Part shown: positions 1-8,760 of the stretch, piece by piece
Layout of the letters: the number at the start of each line of letters is the position of its first letter
How positions within the stretch are numbered: the stretch's first letter is position 1
Origin: JAAXHF01 sp963665955
GTDB taxonomy: Bacteria; Desulfobacterota; Binatia; Bin18
NCBI GenBank assembly: GCA_965231765.1
Contig: OZ246887.1
Coordinates: 4,216,001-4,280,000, forward strand
Length of the DNA: 64,000 bases
Reading direction: 5' to 3'
Translations under genes and position numbers: made by a program
Notes under the pieces: model-generated
Told to the model about the DNA's origin: nothing
What the model saw: only the letters and a program-made list of their open reading frames with translations
The model's database searches: none

Positions 1-228
1 GGCGGGATGCGGGATCAGGGCGGACATCTTTCCTTTTCTCCACGGCTGCCAGCCCAGTGGGAGCGATTAAAATTTCCATTGATGATTCAAGGCATGAGCC
101 TGGTGGTCGATATCCAGCGAGACTCCGTCACGTATTTCCTCCGCCGGGGAAGCACTGTATGTATTTCTCATCAGGGCGAAGAGGTGCAGCTGACGGTTGG
201 GGTGCCGTGTACACGCCCACTGTCTTAG
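1..228 (+). CDS. Glycoside hydrolase family 65 type protein, C-terminal end (partial)
   Basis: The reading frame is open from the window edge and ends in TAG at 226-228, so only the last ~75 residues are present. They read as the C-terminal beta-sandwich of GH65 maltose/trehalose/kojibiose phosphorylases: an LSFSPRLPAQWERLKF stretch (residues about 10-25), then alternating strands with V.YFLRRG and VCISHQGE. The catalytic (alpha/alpha)6 barrel lies upstream, so the substrate cannot be told. The family converts alpha-linked disaccharides to glucose phosphate plus glucose, or hydrolyses them. It is the end of its transcription unit: 180 bp of non-coding sequence follow. Identification rests on the short domain only. 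Confidence 0.65.
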   Translation, partial: GGMRDQGGHLSFSPRLPAQWERLKFPLMIQGMSLVVDIQRDSVTYFLRRGSTVCISHQGEEVQLTVGVPCTRPLS

Positions 229-268
229 ACAAGAATCGTTCGATTTCGTATACTTTTCTGAAGATAAG

Positions 269-290
269 AGGGGCTGGCATGGCTGCCCCT
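269..290 (+). terminator. Possible terminator hairpin after the GH65 gene
   Basis: AGGGGC (269-274) and GCCCCT (285-290) form a perfect 6-bp stem around a 10-nt loop, 40 bp after the GH65 stop. There is no clear T-run after it, so it may only be a 3'-end stabilising hairpin. Confidence 0.3.
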
Positions 291-410
291 GTTCAGCTCT
301 GTAACTTGCGGTAGCAGCAGTGCAGGTGGTAAGGTTCTGCATATTCCTGATCAATATCTGTGTTCGCCGCAAGGACGCAGGCCTGCCCTCGACAACAGAA
401 AGGAGCCCCA

Positions 411-806
411 ATGAGTACCAAAGATGTTGTGATTCCCAAAGGTATGGAAGCCTTTTACACCCGGTTCCACTTTGCCCCAGTCGTCAAAGATGGCAATTTG
501 CTGCTGTGTTCTGGGCAGCTCGGAAACGGTGCAGGTAATACAATCGACGCTGACCCTGAGGCCCAGTTCACCCAAGCCTTTGAAAATGTCAAATCCGTGT
601 TAGAAACCGCTGGCGCGTCGTTTGACAATATTGTTGAAATGACGACGTTTCATGTTGATTTACAAAAGAATCTCAGCGCCTTTATGAAAGTCAAAGATCG
701 TTTCATGCAAGAGCCGTATCCAGCCTGGACGGCGATTGGGATTACTGAGCTGGCATTTCCCGGAGCGTTGGTTGAGATTAAAGTAACCGCCCGCCTTCAC
801 TCCTAG
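411..806 (+). CDS. Rid-family (YjgF/YER057c/UK114) protein lacking the canonical arginine
   Basis: The 131-residue product starts at ATG 411 behind AAGGAG and has the full-length Rid fold, with LLLCSGQLG near residue 30, the QAFENVKSVLETAGASFDNIVEMTTF core and a terminal VEIKVTARL strand. RidA enzymes hydrolyse reactive enamine/imine intermediates released by PLP enzymes, using an arginine in a PARS.VEV context. Here that segment reads YPAWTAIGI, so tryptophan stands where the arginine is expected. It therefore probably belongs to a Rid subgroup without classical imine deaminase activity. The gene is 7 bp upstream of the M50B-like gene and probably co-transcribed with it. Confidence 0.88.
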   Translation: MSTKDVVIPKGMEAFYTRFHFAPVVKDGNLLLCSGQLGNGAGNTIDADPEAQFTQAFENVKSVLETAGASFDNIVEMTTFHVDLQKNLSAFMKVKDRFMQEPYPAWTAIGITELAFPGALVEIKVTARLHS

Positions 807-813
807 CCGAACT

Positions 814-1494
814 ATGAAACAAGCAGTATATCTGGCGGCCTTACTGGGGATGATTTTTGTATTTTGGAATCACACCGTCCTCTATCCATTGAAGCTGCTT
901 GTGGTTTTTTTTCACGAGTCTTCGCACGCCCTGGCAACAGTCCTCACTGGGGGAACAGTCCAATCAATGGTGATCGTCCCCCAGCAGGGCGGGTATGTGA
1001 TCTCTGTTGGTGGTAATCGTTTTCTCACCCTCAGCGCTGGTTATCTCGGCTCCCTGCTGTGGGGCATGGTCATCTATTTGCTGGCTGCCACAACGGACCG
1101 AGACAAAACGACGATGATGGTCTTAGGGGGATGTGTGGCCGGGATCGCACTTGTGTATATTCGCAACCTGTTTGGCCTGGCATTTTGCTGCATGACTGGC
1201 CTGGGCATGATTGGGGTAGCGCGGCTGTTGAATCGGGAGGTGAATGATTTTTTGTTGCGTGTGATTGGGCTGACCAGCATGATGTACGTCCCGCTGGATA
1301 TTTATAGTGATACCATCCTGCGGGCAGCACTGCGCTCTGACGCGCGGATGTTGGCTGAGGAATTCGGCGGAGCAACAATGGCATGGGGCGGGTTGTGGAT
1401 GGTCGTGAGTATTATTGCCGTATTGTATAGCCTGCGCTGGAGCTTGCGAACCGAACCATCGGAACCCTCGAAATTTCGCCCCGAGGTTGAGTAG
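814..1494 (+). CDS. M50B-like integral membrane metalloprotease-type protein
   Basis: The 226-residue protein is highly hydrophobic, with about five to six membrane segments. HESSH at residues 34-38 sits in the first part of the protein as HExxH followed by ALA, as in peptidase M50B-like proteins, which are distant relatives of site-2 proteases. The family is widespread but its substrates are largely unknown. A second zinc ligand (an NxxPxxxLDG-type motif) is not obvious; the region around MMYVPLDIYSD (residues about 153-163) may take this place. It starts 7 bp after the Rid gene, which suggests one transcript. The tail is short and basic and probably cytoplasmic. Confidence 0.75.
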   Translation: MKQAVYLAALLGMIFVFWNHTVLYPLKLLVVFFHESSHALATVLTGGTVQSMVIVPQQGGYVISVGGNRFLTLSAGYLGSLLWGMVIYLLAATTDRDKTTMMVLGGCVAGIALVYIRNLFGLAFCCMTGLGMIGVARLLNREVNDFLLRVIGLTSMMYVPLDIYSDTILRAALRSDARMLAEEFGGATMAWGGLWMVVSIIAVLYSLRWSLRTEPSEPSKFRPEVE

Positions 1495-1615
1495 AGACAC
1501 AAAATTTGACATCTGTCCGTGATGTGTTGCCAAACATAGTGAAGAGGCAAGTGTCCAAGCGGAGAGGTATTATTCCTGCATAGCTCTCAGAACGATTGCC
1601 CTTACGTTTTACGGA

Positions 1616-2791
1616 CTACGCGTCTTGCAAGGCTGCGACCCCCGGCAGCTCTTTGCCTTCTAAGAATTCCAGCGTCGCCCCGCCCCCAGTCGAAATATGT
1701 GTCATCTGAGAAGCGACACCAGACTGCTCAACGGCAGCGGCAGAATCGCCGCCGCCAATGATCGTTGTCGCATTGGACAGCCCAGCTAACGCCTCAGCGA
1801 CCGCAAAGGTCCCGACCGCAAATGGTTCCATCTCAAACACGCCCATTGGTCCATTCCAGATCACGGTCTGAGCGTTTTTGAGTGTCGATTTGAAGCGCTC
1901 TATAGTTTGTGGACCAATATCAAGAATCCGCCACTTGGCGGGCACCTCATCCACGTTGACTGTCTGTTTTTGCGCGTCGGCAGCAAACCGATCGGCGATG
2001 AGCACGTCCTCAGGTAAGAGGAGTTTGTCCCCTCCGTGTTGAATCAAACTGCGCGCAAGATCAAGCGTATCTTCTTCAACCAGAGACTCGCCGATCGCTT
2101 TGCCCTGGGCTTTCAAGAATGTATTGGCCATCCCTCCGCCAATGAGTAAGACATCAACCGTATTCAGCAGCTGTTCAATGAGACCAATTTTGTCGGAGAC
2201 TTTTGCTCCACCGAGAATGGCCACAAACGGCCGTTCGGGATGAGCCAACGCTGTGTCGAGGAAATTGAGCTCGCGTTCCATGAGAAACCCGGCTACGGCG
2301 GGCAAATAAGCTGTTACGCCAGCCGTTGAGGCGTGCGCTCGGTGGGCTGAGCCAAAGGCGTCGTTGACATATACGTCAGCCAAAGACGCTAATTCCTGCG
2401 AGAAAGCTGCCTCGTTGGCTTCTTCTTCGGCATGAAAGCGCAGGTTTTCAAGTAGCAGAATCTGGCCAGACCGCAGAGCCGACGCGTGGTCTTTGACTGC
2501 TGGACCGACACAATCAGACATCATGTGGACGGGGCGGCCGATCAACTGACTGAGCCGCTCGGCGGTTGGAGCAAGGCTATATTCAGCATTCGGCTTGCCC
2601 TTGGGCCGCCCCAAATGAGAGCACAGGATCAGGCTTGCCTGACGTTCAAGTACGTACTCCAGGGTCGGTAGGGCTGCCCGGATGCGGGTGTCGTCACTGA
2701 TCGTGCCGTTTTCTAGTGGGACATTAAAATCGACACGAACAAGCACTCGTTTGTGGGAGACGTCAATATCCCGAATGGATTTTTTTTGCAT
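1616..2791 (-). CDS. pgk: Phosphoglycerate kinase
   Basis: The 391-residue protein is the normal bacterial PGK length. PGK is the glycolytic/gluconeogenic enzyme that interconverts 1,3-bisphosphoglycerate plus ADP with 3-phosphoglycerate plus ATP in the cytosol. The sequence shows RVDFNVPL near the N-terminus, the substrate-binding SHLGRPKGK, the GGAKVSDKIG nucleotide-binding region, WNGPMGVFE and the C-terminal GGGDSAAAVE loop. The start ATG at 2791 has AGGAAAG about 4 nt upstream. It stands alone here: no gapA or tpiA is adjacent, unlike the common gap-pgk-tpi order. Confidence 0.98.
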   Translation of the reverse strand: MQKKSIRDIDVSHKRVLVRVDFNVPLENGTISDDTRIRAALPTLEYVLERQASLILCSHLGRPKGKPNAEYSLAPTAERLSQLIGRPVHMMSDCVGPAVKDHASALRSGQILLLENLRFHAEEEANEAAFSQELASLADVYVNDAFGSAHRAHASTAGVTAYLPAVAGFLMERELNFLDTALAHPERPFVAILGGAKVSDKIGLIEQLLNTVDVLLIGGGMANTFLKAQGKAIGESLVEEDTLDLARSLIQHGGDKLLLPEDVLIADRFAADAQKQTVNVDEVPAKWRILDIGPQTIERFKSTLKNAQTVIWNGPMGVFEMEPFAVGTFAVAEALAGLSNATTIIGGGDSAAAVEQSGVASQMTHISTGGGATLEFLEGKELPGVAALQDA

Positions 2792-2942
2792 GTTTCTTTC
2801 CTCATCCTTCAGGCCACGGGATCGTATGGAGCTTAGCTTTCCTCTCCGCTATACCTTTGTCAACGACTGGCTGACTGTGGTGGAGCGGGGGAGGGCGAGG
2901 TGGGCATTGATCTGGGACAAACTGGACAGATAGGCTGTAGCT

Positions 2943-4724
2943 ATGTCCGACCTGGATTACTATTCTATGCACCATCTGACACTGATACCAACACGTTTCC
3001 TGCTCTTTTTCCTGTGTAGCGTCGTTTTTATTGTGCCCTTGTTTTTCTTCGATATTGTTGGATTCAACGAGGCACAAGAGGGCTTGCGACTGCACGCTTT
3101 TGTCTCCTCAGTAGATGAGGGAGTTTGGCACTGGCTTTTTCCCAGCATCCGTAAACCACCTCTCTTCTATTGGCTTGGTGGGATAGTGGCCTGGCTACGA
3201 GATGGGATAGTAGACGCGCTCTCAGTCCGGCTGCCCTCAGCCTTGCTCGCCAGCTGCGGCGTGTTCACGATTTTGTGGTTGGGACGTGTTGTGGCCAGTG
3301 CTGAGACTGGCCGAGTGGCGGCGCTCGTTCTGCTCACCGCTCCGCTGTATGTCGAGCAAGGGCGTATGGCCCGGCCAGATATGGCGCTGTGTTTTTTTGT
3401 GACTCTGAGCCTCGGCCTCTTTTTTGTTGCACATACACAAAGCTCGCTACGGAACAAACGGCAGCCAGCCAGCCAGCCGTTTGTTCCGTACGGATTTGGG
3501 TTTGGGTTGCTCGGGGCTTTATTCAGTACAGGACCTGTTGGGGTAATCTTGATTGCGTTGCCGATTGGAGCCTTTGCCGTGTGGCGGCGCGAACTCACGC
3601 CTATTCGTCTGCTCTGCAAACCTGGGCCGATCCTGATTGTGCTGTTCGTCGGGCTCGGTTGGTACGCCAGCGCTGCCTGGTGGCAGCCACACCACTTCTG
3701 GCACACCCAGATTGAGGAGGAGAATCTGGGCCGCTTCTTCGGCAGTCTTGCTGTCCTCTCTCCCCTTTACTACCTAGATGTGATCTTTCTACGCTTTGCA
3801 CCGTGGGGCCTTTTTTTGCCGATTGCGGTGTGGCGGGCGTTTCGGTCCCGTGAGGAGGGGCCTGTTTTTCTGGCCCTGTGGTGGGCGACGATGACTGTTT
3901 TTTTTCATCTGGTTGCCTCTAAACGTGCCCGCTACCTGTTGCCTATGTTTCCTCCGGCAGCGCTGTTAGTTGGCTGGTGGTTCAGCACACAGAGGGAGAC
4001 ACTCAGCAAACAAATGCAAAGCTGGGCGAGTTGGGCGAGCTGGCAAAATGGGCTAAAATTTGGCTGGGGAGCGGCTGTGATCGTGATCTGCATCGGTTTC
4101 TCCGCACTTGCTTCGACCCGGTCCGATCAGCAGACTGCTTGTCAGATTGTGCTCTGCATATTCCCAGCCATGGCAGCGGGGCAGGCAGAAGCCTACTGCG
4201 GCTGGCTGGGAAACCAGATATGGCTCGGTCTTGGGGTGTGGGTTGCGTTTGCTGCAAGTCTTGGCGCCTTCCTGTTTTCTCTGGGTCGTGTTCAGCTTGT
4301 CCGGGCTTTTGGATTCCTGGTTGCAGTCCTCGTCCTGGTGCATGCCGTTCTCCACCCTTCGTGGTTGATGATAGACAGCACTGTGCGCTCGCCACACCGC
4401 GTGGCTCAGCAGGTGATAGCGCATACACAAGAGGCCGGACGGGTATTTTTGCTCACGCCATTGACTGCGACAGAAGATCCTGATGTTGCTGGCATTTTTC
4501 ACGTCCAAGCCCAGGTTCGGGTCGTGAATATCTGGTGGCCGACAGGAGATTTCCCGCTGGTGCTGCCCAAGGGGTATTACCTTGTGCCAGCCAACCGTAA
4601 GAGGGAGGTCATGGGCTCTGCGCATGGACGCTGGCGCGAAATACGAATTGAGAAGGAGGGCACGCCTTGGGCGTTTGTATTGCTGGCGCAGACGGCCAGA
4701 CTCTCTCGTGACAACCCGCTATGA
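2943..4724 (+). CDS. ArnT/PMT-like GT-C glycosyltransferase (GT39/GT83 type)
   Basis: The 593-residue membrane protein has ten or more transmembrane segments in the first ~480 residues and a small soluble C-terminal part. The first periplasmic loop has FNEAQEG, matching the acidic DE.R position of polyprenyl-phosphate-sugar-dependent GT-C enzymes, followed by RKPPLFYWLGG, the ArnT-type KPP.YW motif, and RMARPDMAL further on. Such enzymes transfer a sugar from undecaprenyl phosphate to lipid A, other lipids or proteins on the periplasmic face. The acceptor cannot be deduced. The gene is divergent from pgk with 151 bp between them. A run of short Ser/Trp/Ala repeats lies near residues 360-375. 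Confidence 0.85.
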   Translation: MSDLDYYSMHHLTLIPTRFLLFFLCSVVFIVPLFFFDIVGFNEAQEGLRLHAFVSSVDEGVWHWLFPSIRKPPLFYWLGGIVAWLRDGIVDALSVRLPSALLASCGVFTILWLGRVVASAETGRVAALVLLTAPLYVEQGRMARPDMALCFFVTLSLGLFFVAHTQSSLRNKRQPASQPFVPYGFGFGLLGALFSTGPVGVILIALPIGAFAVWRRELTPIRLLCKPGPILIVLFVGLGWYASAAWWQPHHFWHTQIEEENLGRFFGSLAVLSPLYYLDVIFLRFAPWGLFLPIAVWRAFRSREEGPVFLALWWATMTVFFHLVASKRARYLLPMFPPAALLVGWWFSTQRETLSKQMQSWASWASWQNGLKFGWGAAVIVICIGFSALASTRSDQQTACQIVLCIFPAMAAGQAEAYCGWLGNQIWLGLGVWVAFAASLGAFLFSLGRVQLVRAFGFLVAVLVLVHAVLHPSWLMIDSTVRSPHRVAQQVIAHTQEAGRVFLLTPLTATEDPDVAGIFHVQAQVRVVNIWWPTGDFPLVLPKGYYLVPANRKREVMGSAHGRWREIRIEKEGTPWAFVLLAQTARLSRDNPL

Positions 4725-4764
4725 GAGTCTTCCTTGTTGCACTATTTTAGCGTAAGAAGAAGAG

Positions 4765-4990
4765 GTTCTTACTTTAAAGGCACGCGCAAAAATTACCGCA
4801 AAAGGTCAAGTCCCTATTCTGCTGGCCATTCGTCAGCGGCTTGGCGTCAGACCGGGGGATGAAATAGAATTTCAGGAAACAGGTAATGGAATTCCTGTGA
4901 CAAAATGCGTAGCCGCTTCTCCTTATCGATACGTATGTCGGTTACCTGAAAAAGAAGCGTGGTCGGCAGCCAGATCATATTGTCGATTGA
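4765..4990 (+). pseudogene. Frameshifted AbrB/SpoVT-type (MazE/VapB-like) antitoxin
   Basis: Frame 1 from about 4765 reads an AbrB swapped-hairpin domain: KARAKITAKGQV, then RQRLGVRPGDEIEF. Near 4925 the homology moves to another frame, from 4928, which reads DTYVGYLKKKRGRQPDHIVD and stops at 4990. This is the normal C-terminal tail of these antitoxins, so one gene has been broken by a small indel. The usual TIP after the GQV is also changed to PIL, and no ATG start remains. No PIN-domain toxin follows: the permease starts 48 bp later. This is a relic of a toxin-antitoxin pair. Confidence 0.75.
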
Positions 4991-5038
4991 CCAAACTGGC
5001 CAGCCGTGCCAAAACACAACCCTCATCCGTAGAGAACA

Positions 5039-6598
5039 ATGATGTATACTCCCTGGTTTGTCCGTGGCGATCTTGACGGATTTTTTGGTCTGTTCATCGA
5101 TAATTTGCTCAACCTCATGCTCATCGCGGTATTGGGGACGGTTGTATGTGGTTTCCCGCCAGAACTGATCACCGGCAAGATCCTGCCTGGGGCAGCATTG
5201 TCGATCCTGTTGGGCAACGCGTTTTATGCCTGGCAGGCACGCCGGCTGATGCGTGAGACGGGCCGTGATGATGTAACAGCATTGCCGTATGGGATTAATA
5301 CCCCGAGTCTGTTTGCTTACATCTTTCTGATCATGGGGCCGATTTATCAGCACACCAACAATCCGACTCTCGCTTGGCAGGCTGGACTCTTTGCGTGTTT
5401 CTTGAGCGGCAGCATGGAAACACTAGGTGCTTTTGTTGGGGACTGTCTACGACGCTCCACGCCTCGGGCTGCCCTATTGGCCGCGCTGGCAGGCATCGCG
5501 ATGACGTTTATTGCGGTGGGATTTGTTTTTCAGATCTTTGCTGCACCCGCCCTCGCGCTGCTCCCGATGATGATAATCCTGGTGACGTATGCCTCCCGAA
5601 AGACTTTGCCTTTGGGGCTGCCGGGCGGACTGGTGGCCGTCCTGACTGGTGTCGGCTTGGCCTGGGTGCTGCGGGCTTTCGGCTGGTCTGTGTTTGAACC
5701 ACCGGCAGAGACGTATGCGTTTGGCCTGTATCTCCCCCAGCCTGTCCCGGGTGATCTGTTTGCCCTGCTCAGCAATGCAGAAGGCTGGAAATATCTAGCA
5801 GTGATATTCCCGATGGGACTATTTAATGTGATTGGCTCGCTCCAGAATTTGGAAAGTGCCGAGGCGGCTGGAGATCGGTATGAGACGCGGCCGTCCTTGT
5901 TGGCGAATGGGATCGGGACGCTTATTGCGGCCCTGTTTGGCAGTGCTTTTCCGACCACCATTTATATTGGTCATCCCGCTTGGAAGGCGATGGGTGCTCG
6001 GGCGGGGTACTCGATGGTCAATGGGATTGGTGTGACGTTGCTGTGTCTGGTTGGTGGGATTACGCTTGTCCTGCAGGTTGTGCCGTTGGAAGCGACGCTG
6101 GGGATTCTGCTATGGATTGGGATTATGATGACGGCCCAAGCCTTTCAGACGGTGCCCCGCGAGCATGCCTTAGCGGTTGCTTTTGGGTTGATCCCGGCGC
6201 TCGCTGCCTGGGCGCTGCAGCTGATTGAGACGAGTATCCGCAAGGCAGGTTCCAGTTTGTTTGACGTGGCGCCGACGTTTGGGGCTGACCTGTATATCCA
6301 CGGGGTGATTGCCCTCAGTCAAGGATTCTTGCTGAGTTCGATGGTCTTGGCCGCAATTCTAGTGTTCGTCATTGAACGTGAATTTTTGCGAGCAGCGGGC
6401 TGGACCGCAGCGGCAGCGGTATTGTCGCTGACAGGATTAATTCACGCCTATGAGCTCACTCCGGCTGGAGTCCAGAACGTGTTTGGTGTGGCGGCAGCTC
6501 CGACATTTGGGGTGATGTATGGGCTGAGTGCGGTGTTTTTAGTTGGGTTGCATCTGCTGGGAGGGGAGGGGACAGCGAGTTTTGCAGAGGAGGGATGA
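5039..6598 (+). CDS. NCS2-like (xanthine/uracil-type) permease
   Basis: The 519-residue protein has about 12-14 transmembrane helices and the layout of the NCS2/SulP superfamily: a conserved first part with LFIDNLLNLMLIAVLG, RDDVTALPYGINTPSLFAYIF at residues about 79-99, and NLESAEAAGDRYETRPSL at residues about 275-292, corresponding to the family's Q/E..GD substrate-site helix. NCS2 permeases import nucleobases with protons or sodium. This divergent branch is often annotated only as permease, so the substrate is open. The start could be ATG 5039 or the adjacent ATG 5042. The Shine-Dalgarno is weak (AGAG). Confidence 0.82.
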   Translation: MMYTPWFVRGDLDGFFGLFIDNLLNLMLIAVLGTVVCGFPPELITGKILPGAALSILLGNAFYAWQARRLMRETGRDDVTALPYGINTPSLFAYIFLIMGPIYQHTNNPTLAWQAGLFACFLSGSMETLGAFVGDCLRRSTPRAALLAALAGIAMTFIAVGFVFQIFAAPALALLPMMIILVTYASRKTLPLGLPGGLVAVLTGVGLAWVLRAFGWSVFEPPAETYAFGLYLPQPVPGDLFALLSNAEGWKYLAVIFPMGLFNVIGSLQNLESAEAAGDRYETRPSLLANGIGTLIAALFGSAFPTTIYIGHPAWKAMGARAGYSMVNGIGVTLLCLVGGITLVLQVVPLEATLGILLWIGIMMTAQAFQTVPREHALAVAFGLIPALAAWALQLIETSIRKAGSSLFDVAPTFGADLYIHGVIALSQGFLLSSMVLAAILVFVIEREFLRAAGWTAAAAVLSLTGLIHAYELTPAGVQNVFGVAAAPTFGVMYGLSAVFLVGLHLLGGEGTASFAEEG

Positions 6599-6603
6599 GG
6601 GAA

Positions 6604-6617
6604 CGGTTCGCCAACCG
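6604..6617. terminator. Short palindrome between convergent genes (repeat family A)
   Basis: CGGTT and AACCG flank CGCC between the convergent permease and YceI genes, followed by CCCCG. The same sequence with two changes recurs at 34068-34087, after another plus-strand gene, so this is probably a small dispersed palindrome used as a 3'-end or terminator signal. Confidence 0.4.
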
Positions 6618-6629
6618 CCCCCGTCCAGT

Positions 6630-7238
6630 TTAGGATTTGGCTTCTTCTTTTTTCGGGATTAATTCAAAGTCGATCGTGATCGTGACTTCCTCACCAATAG
6701 TAACACCACCGGTGTCTAACATGGAGTTATAGGTTAACCCAAAATCAGTCCGGTTGATCTTCGTCGTTGCTACGCCCCCAAGCCGATTATTGCCCCACGG
6801 GTCTTTAATCGGGGTGGTGGAGCCTTCGACATCGAAGACGACCTCTTTGGTCGTCCCTTTGAGTGTCATATCGCCGGTCATTTTGTAGTGAGTATCGTCA
6901 ACCTTCTCGACCATTTTTGAGACAAAGCTCATCTTGGGATGCTTTTCGACATCAAAGAAGTCTGCACCCTTTAAGTGCTCGTCTCGTTTGGCTTCACGCG
7001 TATCGACCGAAGCAACATCAATCTCAGCTGTGACCGCAGACTCGGTCACGTCTTCTTCGTTCAGCGTGACGGAGCCACTCATCGTCCCAAACGTCCCACG
7101 GACGGTTGAAACCATGAAATGGCGGACGGCAAACTGGGCATTGGAATGGGACGAATCAATCGTCCAGTCTGACCCATGGGCCAGCGGGCTAGAGAGCACA
7201 ACAGCAAGAGCAGCAACGAATAACAACATACGACGCAT
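6630..7238 (-). CDS. YceI-family periplasmic protein
   Basis: The protein is about 202 residues, with a signal peptide (MRRMLLFVAALAVVLSSPLAHG) cleaved before SDWTIDSSHS. It has the complete YceI lipocalin-like beta-barrel: SHSNAQFAVRHFMVSTVRGTF, the DVASVDTR..KRDEHLKG.DFFDVEKHP segment, and F.LTYN..LDTGGV.IG..V near the end. YceI proteins bind polyisoprenoid or other amphiphilic ligands in the periplasm, and some are induced by base or osmotic stress. The start at 7238 is chosen because GAAAGAAG lies 6 nt before it. In-frame starts also exist at 7244 and 7262. The gene is monocistronic and convergent with the permease. Confidence 0.93.
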   Translation of the reverse strand: MRRMLLFVAALAVVLSSPLAHGSDWTIDSSHSNAQFAVRHFMVSTVRGTFGTMSGSVTLNEEDVTESAVTAEIDVASVDTREAKRDEHLKGADFFDVEKHPKMSFVSKMVEKVDDTHYKMTGDMTLKGTTKEVVFDVEGSTTPIKDPWGNNRLGGVATTKINRTDFGLTYNSMLDTGGVTIGEEVTITIDFELIPKKEEAKS

Positions 7239-7429
7239 ATACATCTTCTTTCTTTTGATCATCACAGCAAACACGGTGAGTAGGGTGAGAGTTCCACAGC
7301 ATGATCTTCAATCTGGGCTCTCATATCTAAAGCGGTCACACTCTCGTCTTTCACTATCAAAATCTGGGCTTTGTCCATAACCCCAGCTGTTCCTGTTCGT
7401 GTGTGTTCCCGCCTCGACCGTACATTTCC

Positions 7430-8464
7430 TCACTGCCCGGAACGCACCGCGGGAATGACTGTCTTGGCAAACAATTCCAAGTGTGGCTGAATCCAGCTGG
7501 TGGGTAAGCCTGGCGGCAGCGTCCACGAGTAATAATGTGTGAGTGGTGTTTCAGAGGCATAGTCACGGATCATTTTGACGCAGGTATCAACATCAACGAC
7601 TTGCAGCAGGCCAACCTCACGCAAATGGTCTCGATCCCGAATCGTATCGAACAGTGGCATGCCTGCTTTGGCCGACCATTCGGCATATTGGTTGGTCTGA
7701 TAGATTACGTGGTCAGCAGCTTCGTTCCAGGTCTTGTCCGGATCTTCGGATGGGATCAACCAGAAGAATCCACCAGCCAGGCGGAGATTGGTTGTTGGTT
7801 TGCCTTGCTTTTCCAGAGCAGCCACATAGCGCTGGTAGTTTTCCGTGATCGGCCCGACACCGATATAGCCATCACCATATTTGGCCGCCCGGCGCAACGC
7901 GGGTGGGGTGAAGCCGCCGACCCACAACGGTGGTCGAGGTTTTTGAATTGGCTCGGGAGTCAGTTTGACATTATTGACCTCATAGTACTTGCCTTTGAAA
8001 GTGAGTGTTTCTCCTTCCCATAGCCGAGCGAGAATCTCTAAGCTCTCATTGGTCCGGGCGCCGCGCTCTGTACTCGACACGGCAAAGCCTTCGAATTCTT
8101 CGACCTTGTAACCGACTCCAGCACCGAGTTCGAAACGTCCACCCGAGAGGACATCAACGGTTGCCGCGTCTTCAGCGAGACGGACTGGATTGTGAAACGG
8201 CAGCAGCATAACGCTGGTGCCAATCCGGATCTTTTTAGTTTTCGCCGCAATCGCAGCGGCGATGGGCATCAGTGCGGGGGAATAGCCGTCTTCAATAAAG
8301 TGATGCTCAGACAGCCAGATATCATCAAAGCCATTGTCTTCACCCCACACAATTTGGTCAAGAATTTCGTTGTAAAGCTGGTCATACGGACGTTTCCAAG
8401 CCGGCGGATTACGGAAGTCGTACCACAGGCCAAAACGGAGTTGCGGGTTGACTGGATTTGTCAT
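7430..8464 (-). CDS. LLM-class flavin-dependent oxidoreductase
   Basis: The 344-residue protein has the bacterial luciferase-like TIM barrel. RFGLWYDFRN opens the first strand, followed by DDIWLSEHHFIEDGYSP, KIRIGTSVMLLPFHNPVRLAEDAATVDVLSGGRFELGAGVG (residues about 88-128) and a PPLWVGGFTPPALRRAAKYGDGYIG phosphate-binding region. Members use reduced FMN or F420 to oxidise varied organic substrates, and the substrate cannot be predicted. GGGAGG is positioned 4 nt before the ATG. It is one of four members in this window (also at 39124, 60660 and 62530), which marks the genome as rich in this family. Confidence 0.92.
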   Translation of the reverse strand: MTNPVNPQLRFGLWYDFRNPPAWKRPYDQLYNEILDQIVWGEDNGFDDIWLSEHHFIEDGYSPALMPIAAAIAAKTKKIRIGTSVMLLPFHNPVRLAEDAATVDVLSGGRFELGAGVGYKVEEFEGFAVSSTERGARTNESLEILARLWEGETLTFKGKYYEVNNVKLTPEPIQKPRPPLWVGGFTPPALRRAAKYGDGYIGVGPITENYQRYVAALEKQGKPTTNLRLAGGFFWLIPSEDPDKTWNEAADHVIYQTNQYAEWSAKAGMPLFDTIRDRDHLREVGLLQVVDVDTCVKMIRDYASETPLTHYYSWTLPPGLPTSWIQPHLELFAKTVIPAVRSGQ

Positions 8465-8760
8465 TGTTCCTCCCTAAGCAGTGTTTATTGTCGCATTTTT
8501 CTTTTATCCTATTCGACACAAAAGGATAAGGCGTTCGTGCTTTGATTCAAAAGATTGAGCAATGTGGGGAGCGGAGTGCCCCCGTCAGAATATTGAATCA
8601 CTCGCTTAGCTAAAACACTCCTCCAACCCTAGCTCCGCCAGCCAGTTCGTCACAACGAAAAGAGACAAAACAATCCAGAAATGCCCAGGTGGTCTTGCAA
8701 CAGGTCGTGGGACATGGCCAAAAGAAGGGCATTCAATAAAATGGAAGAGAAGGAGATCTC

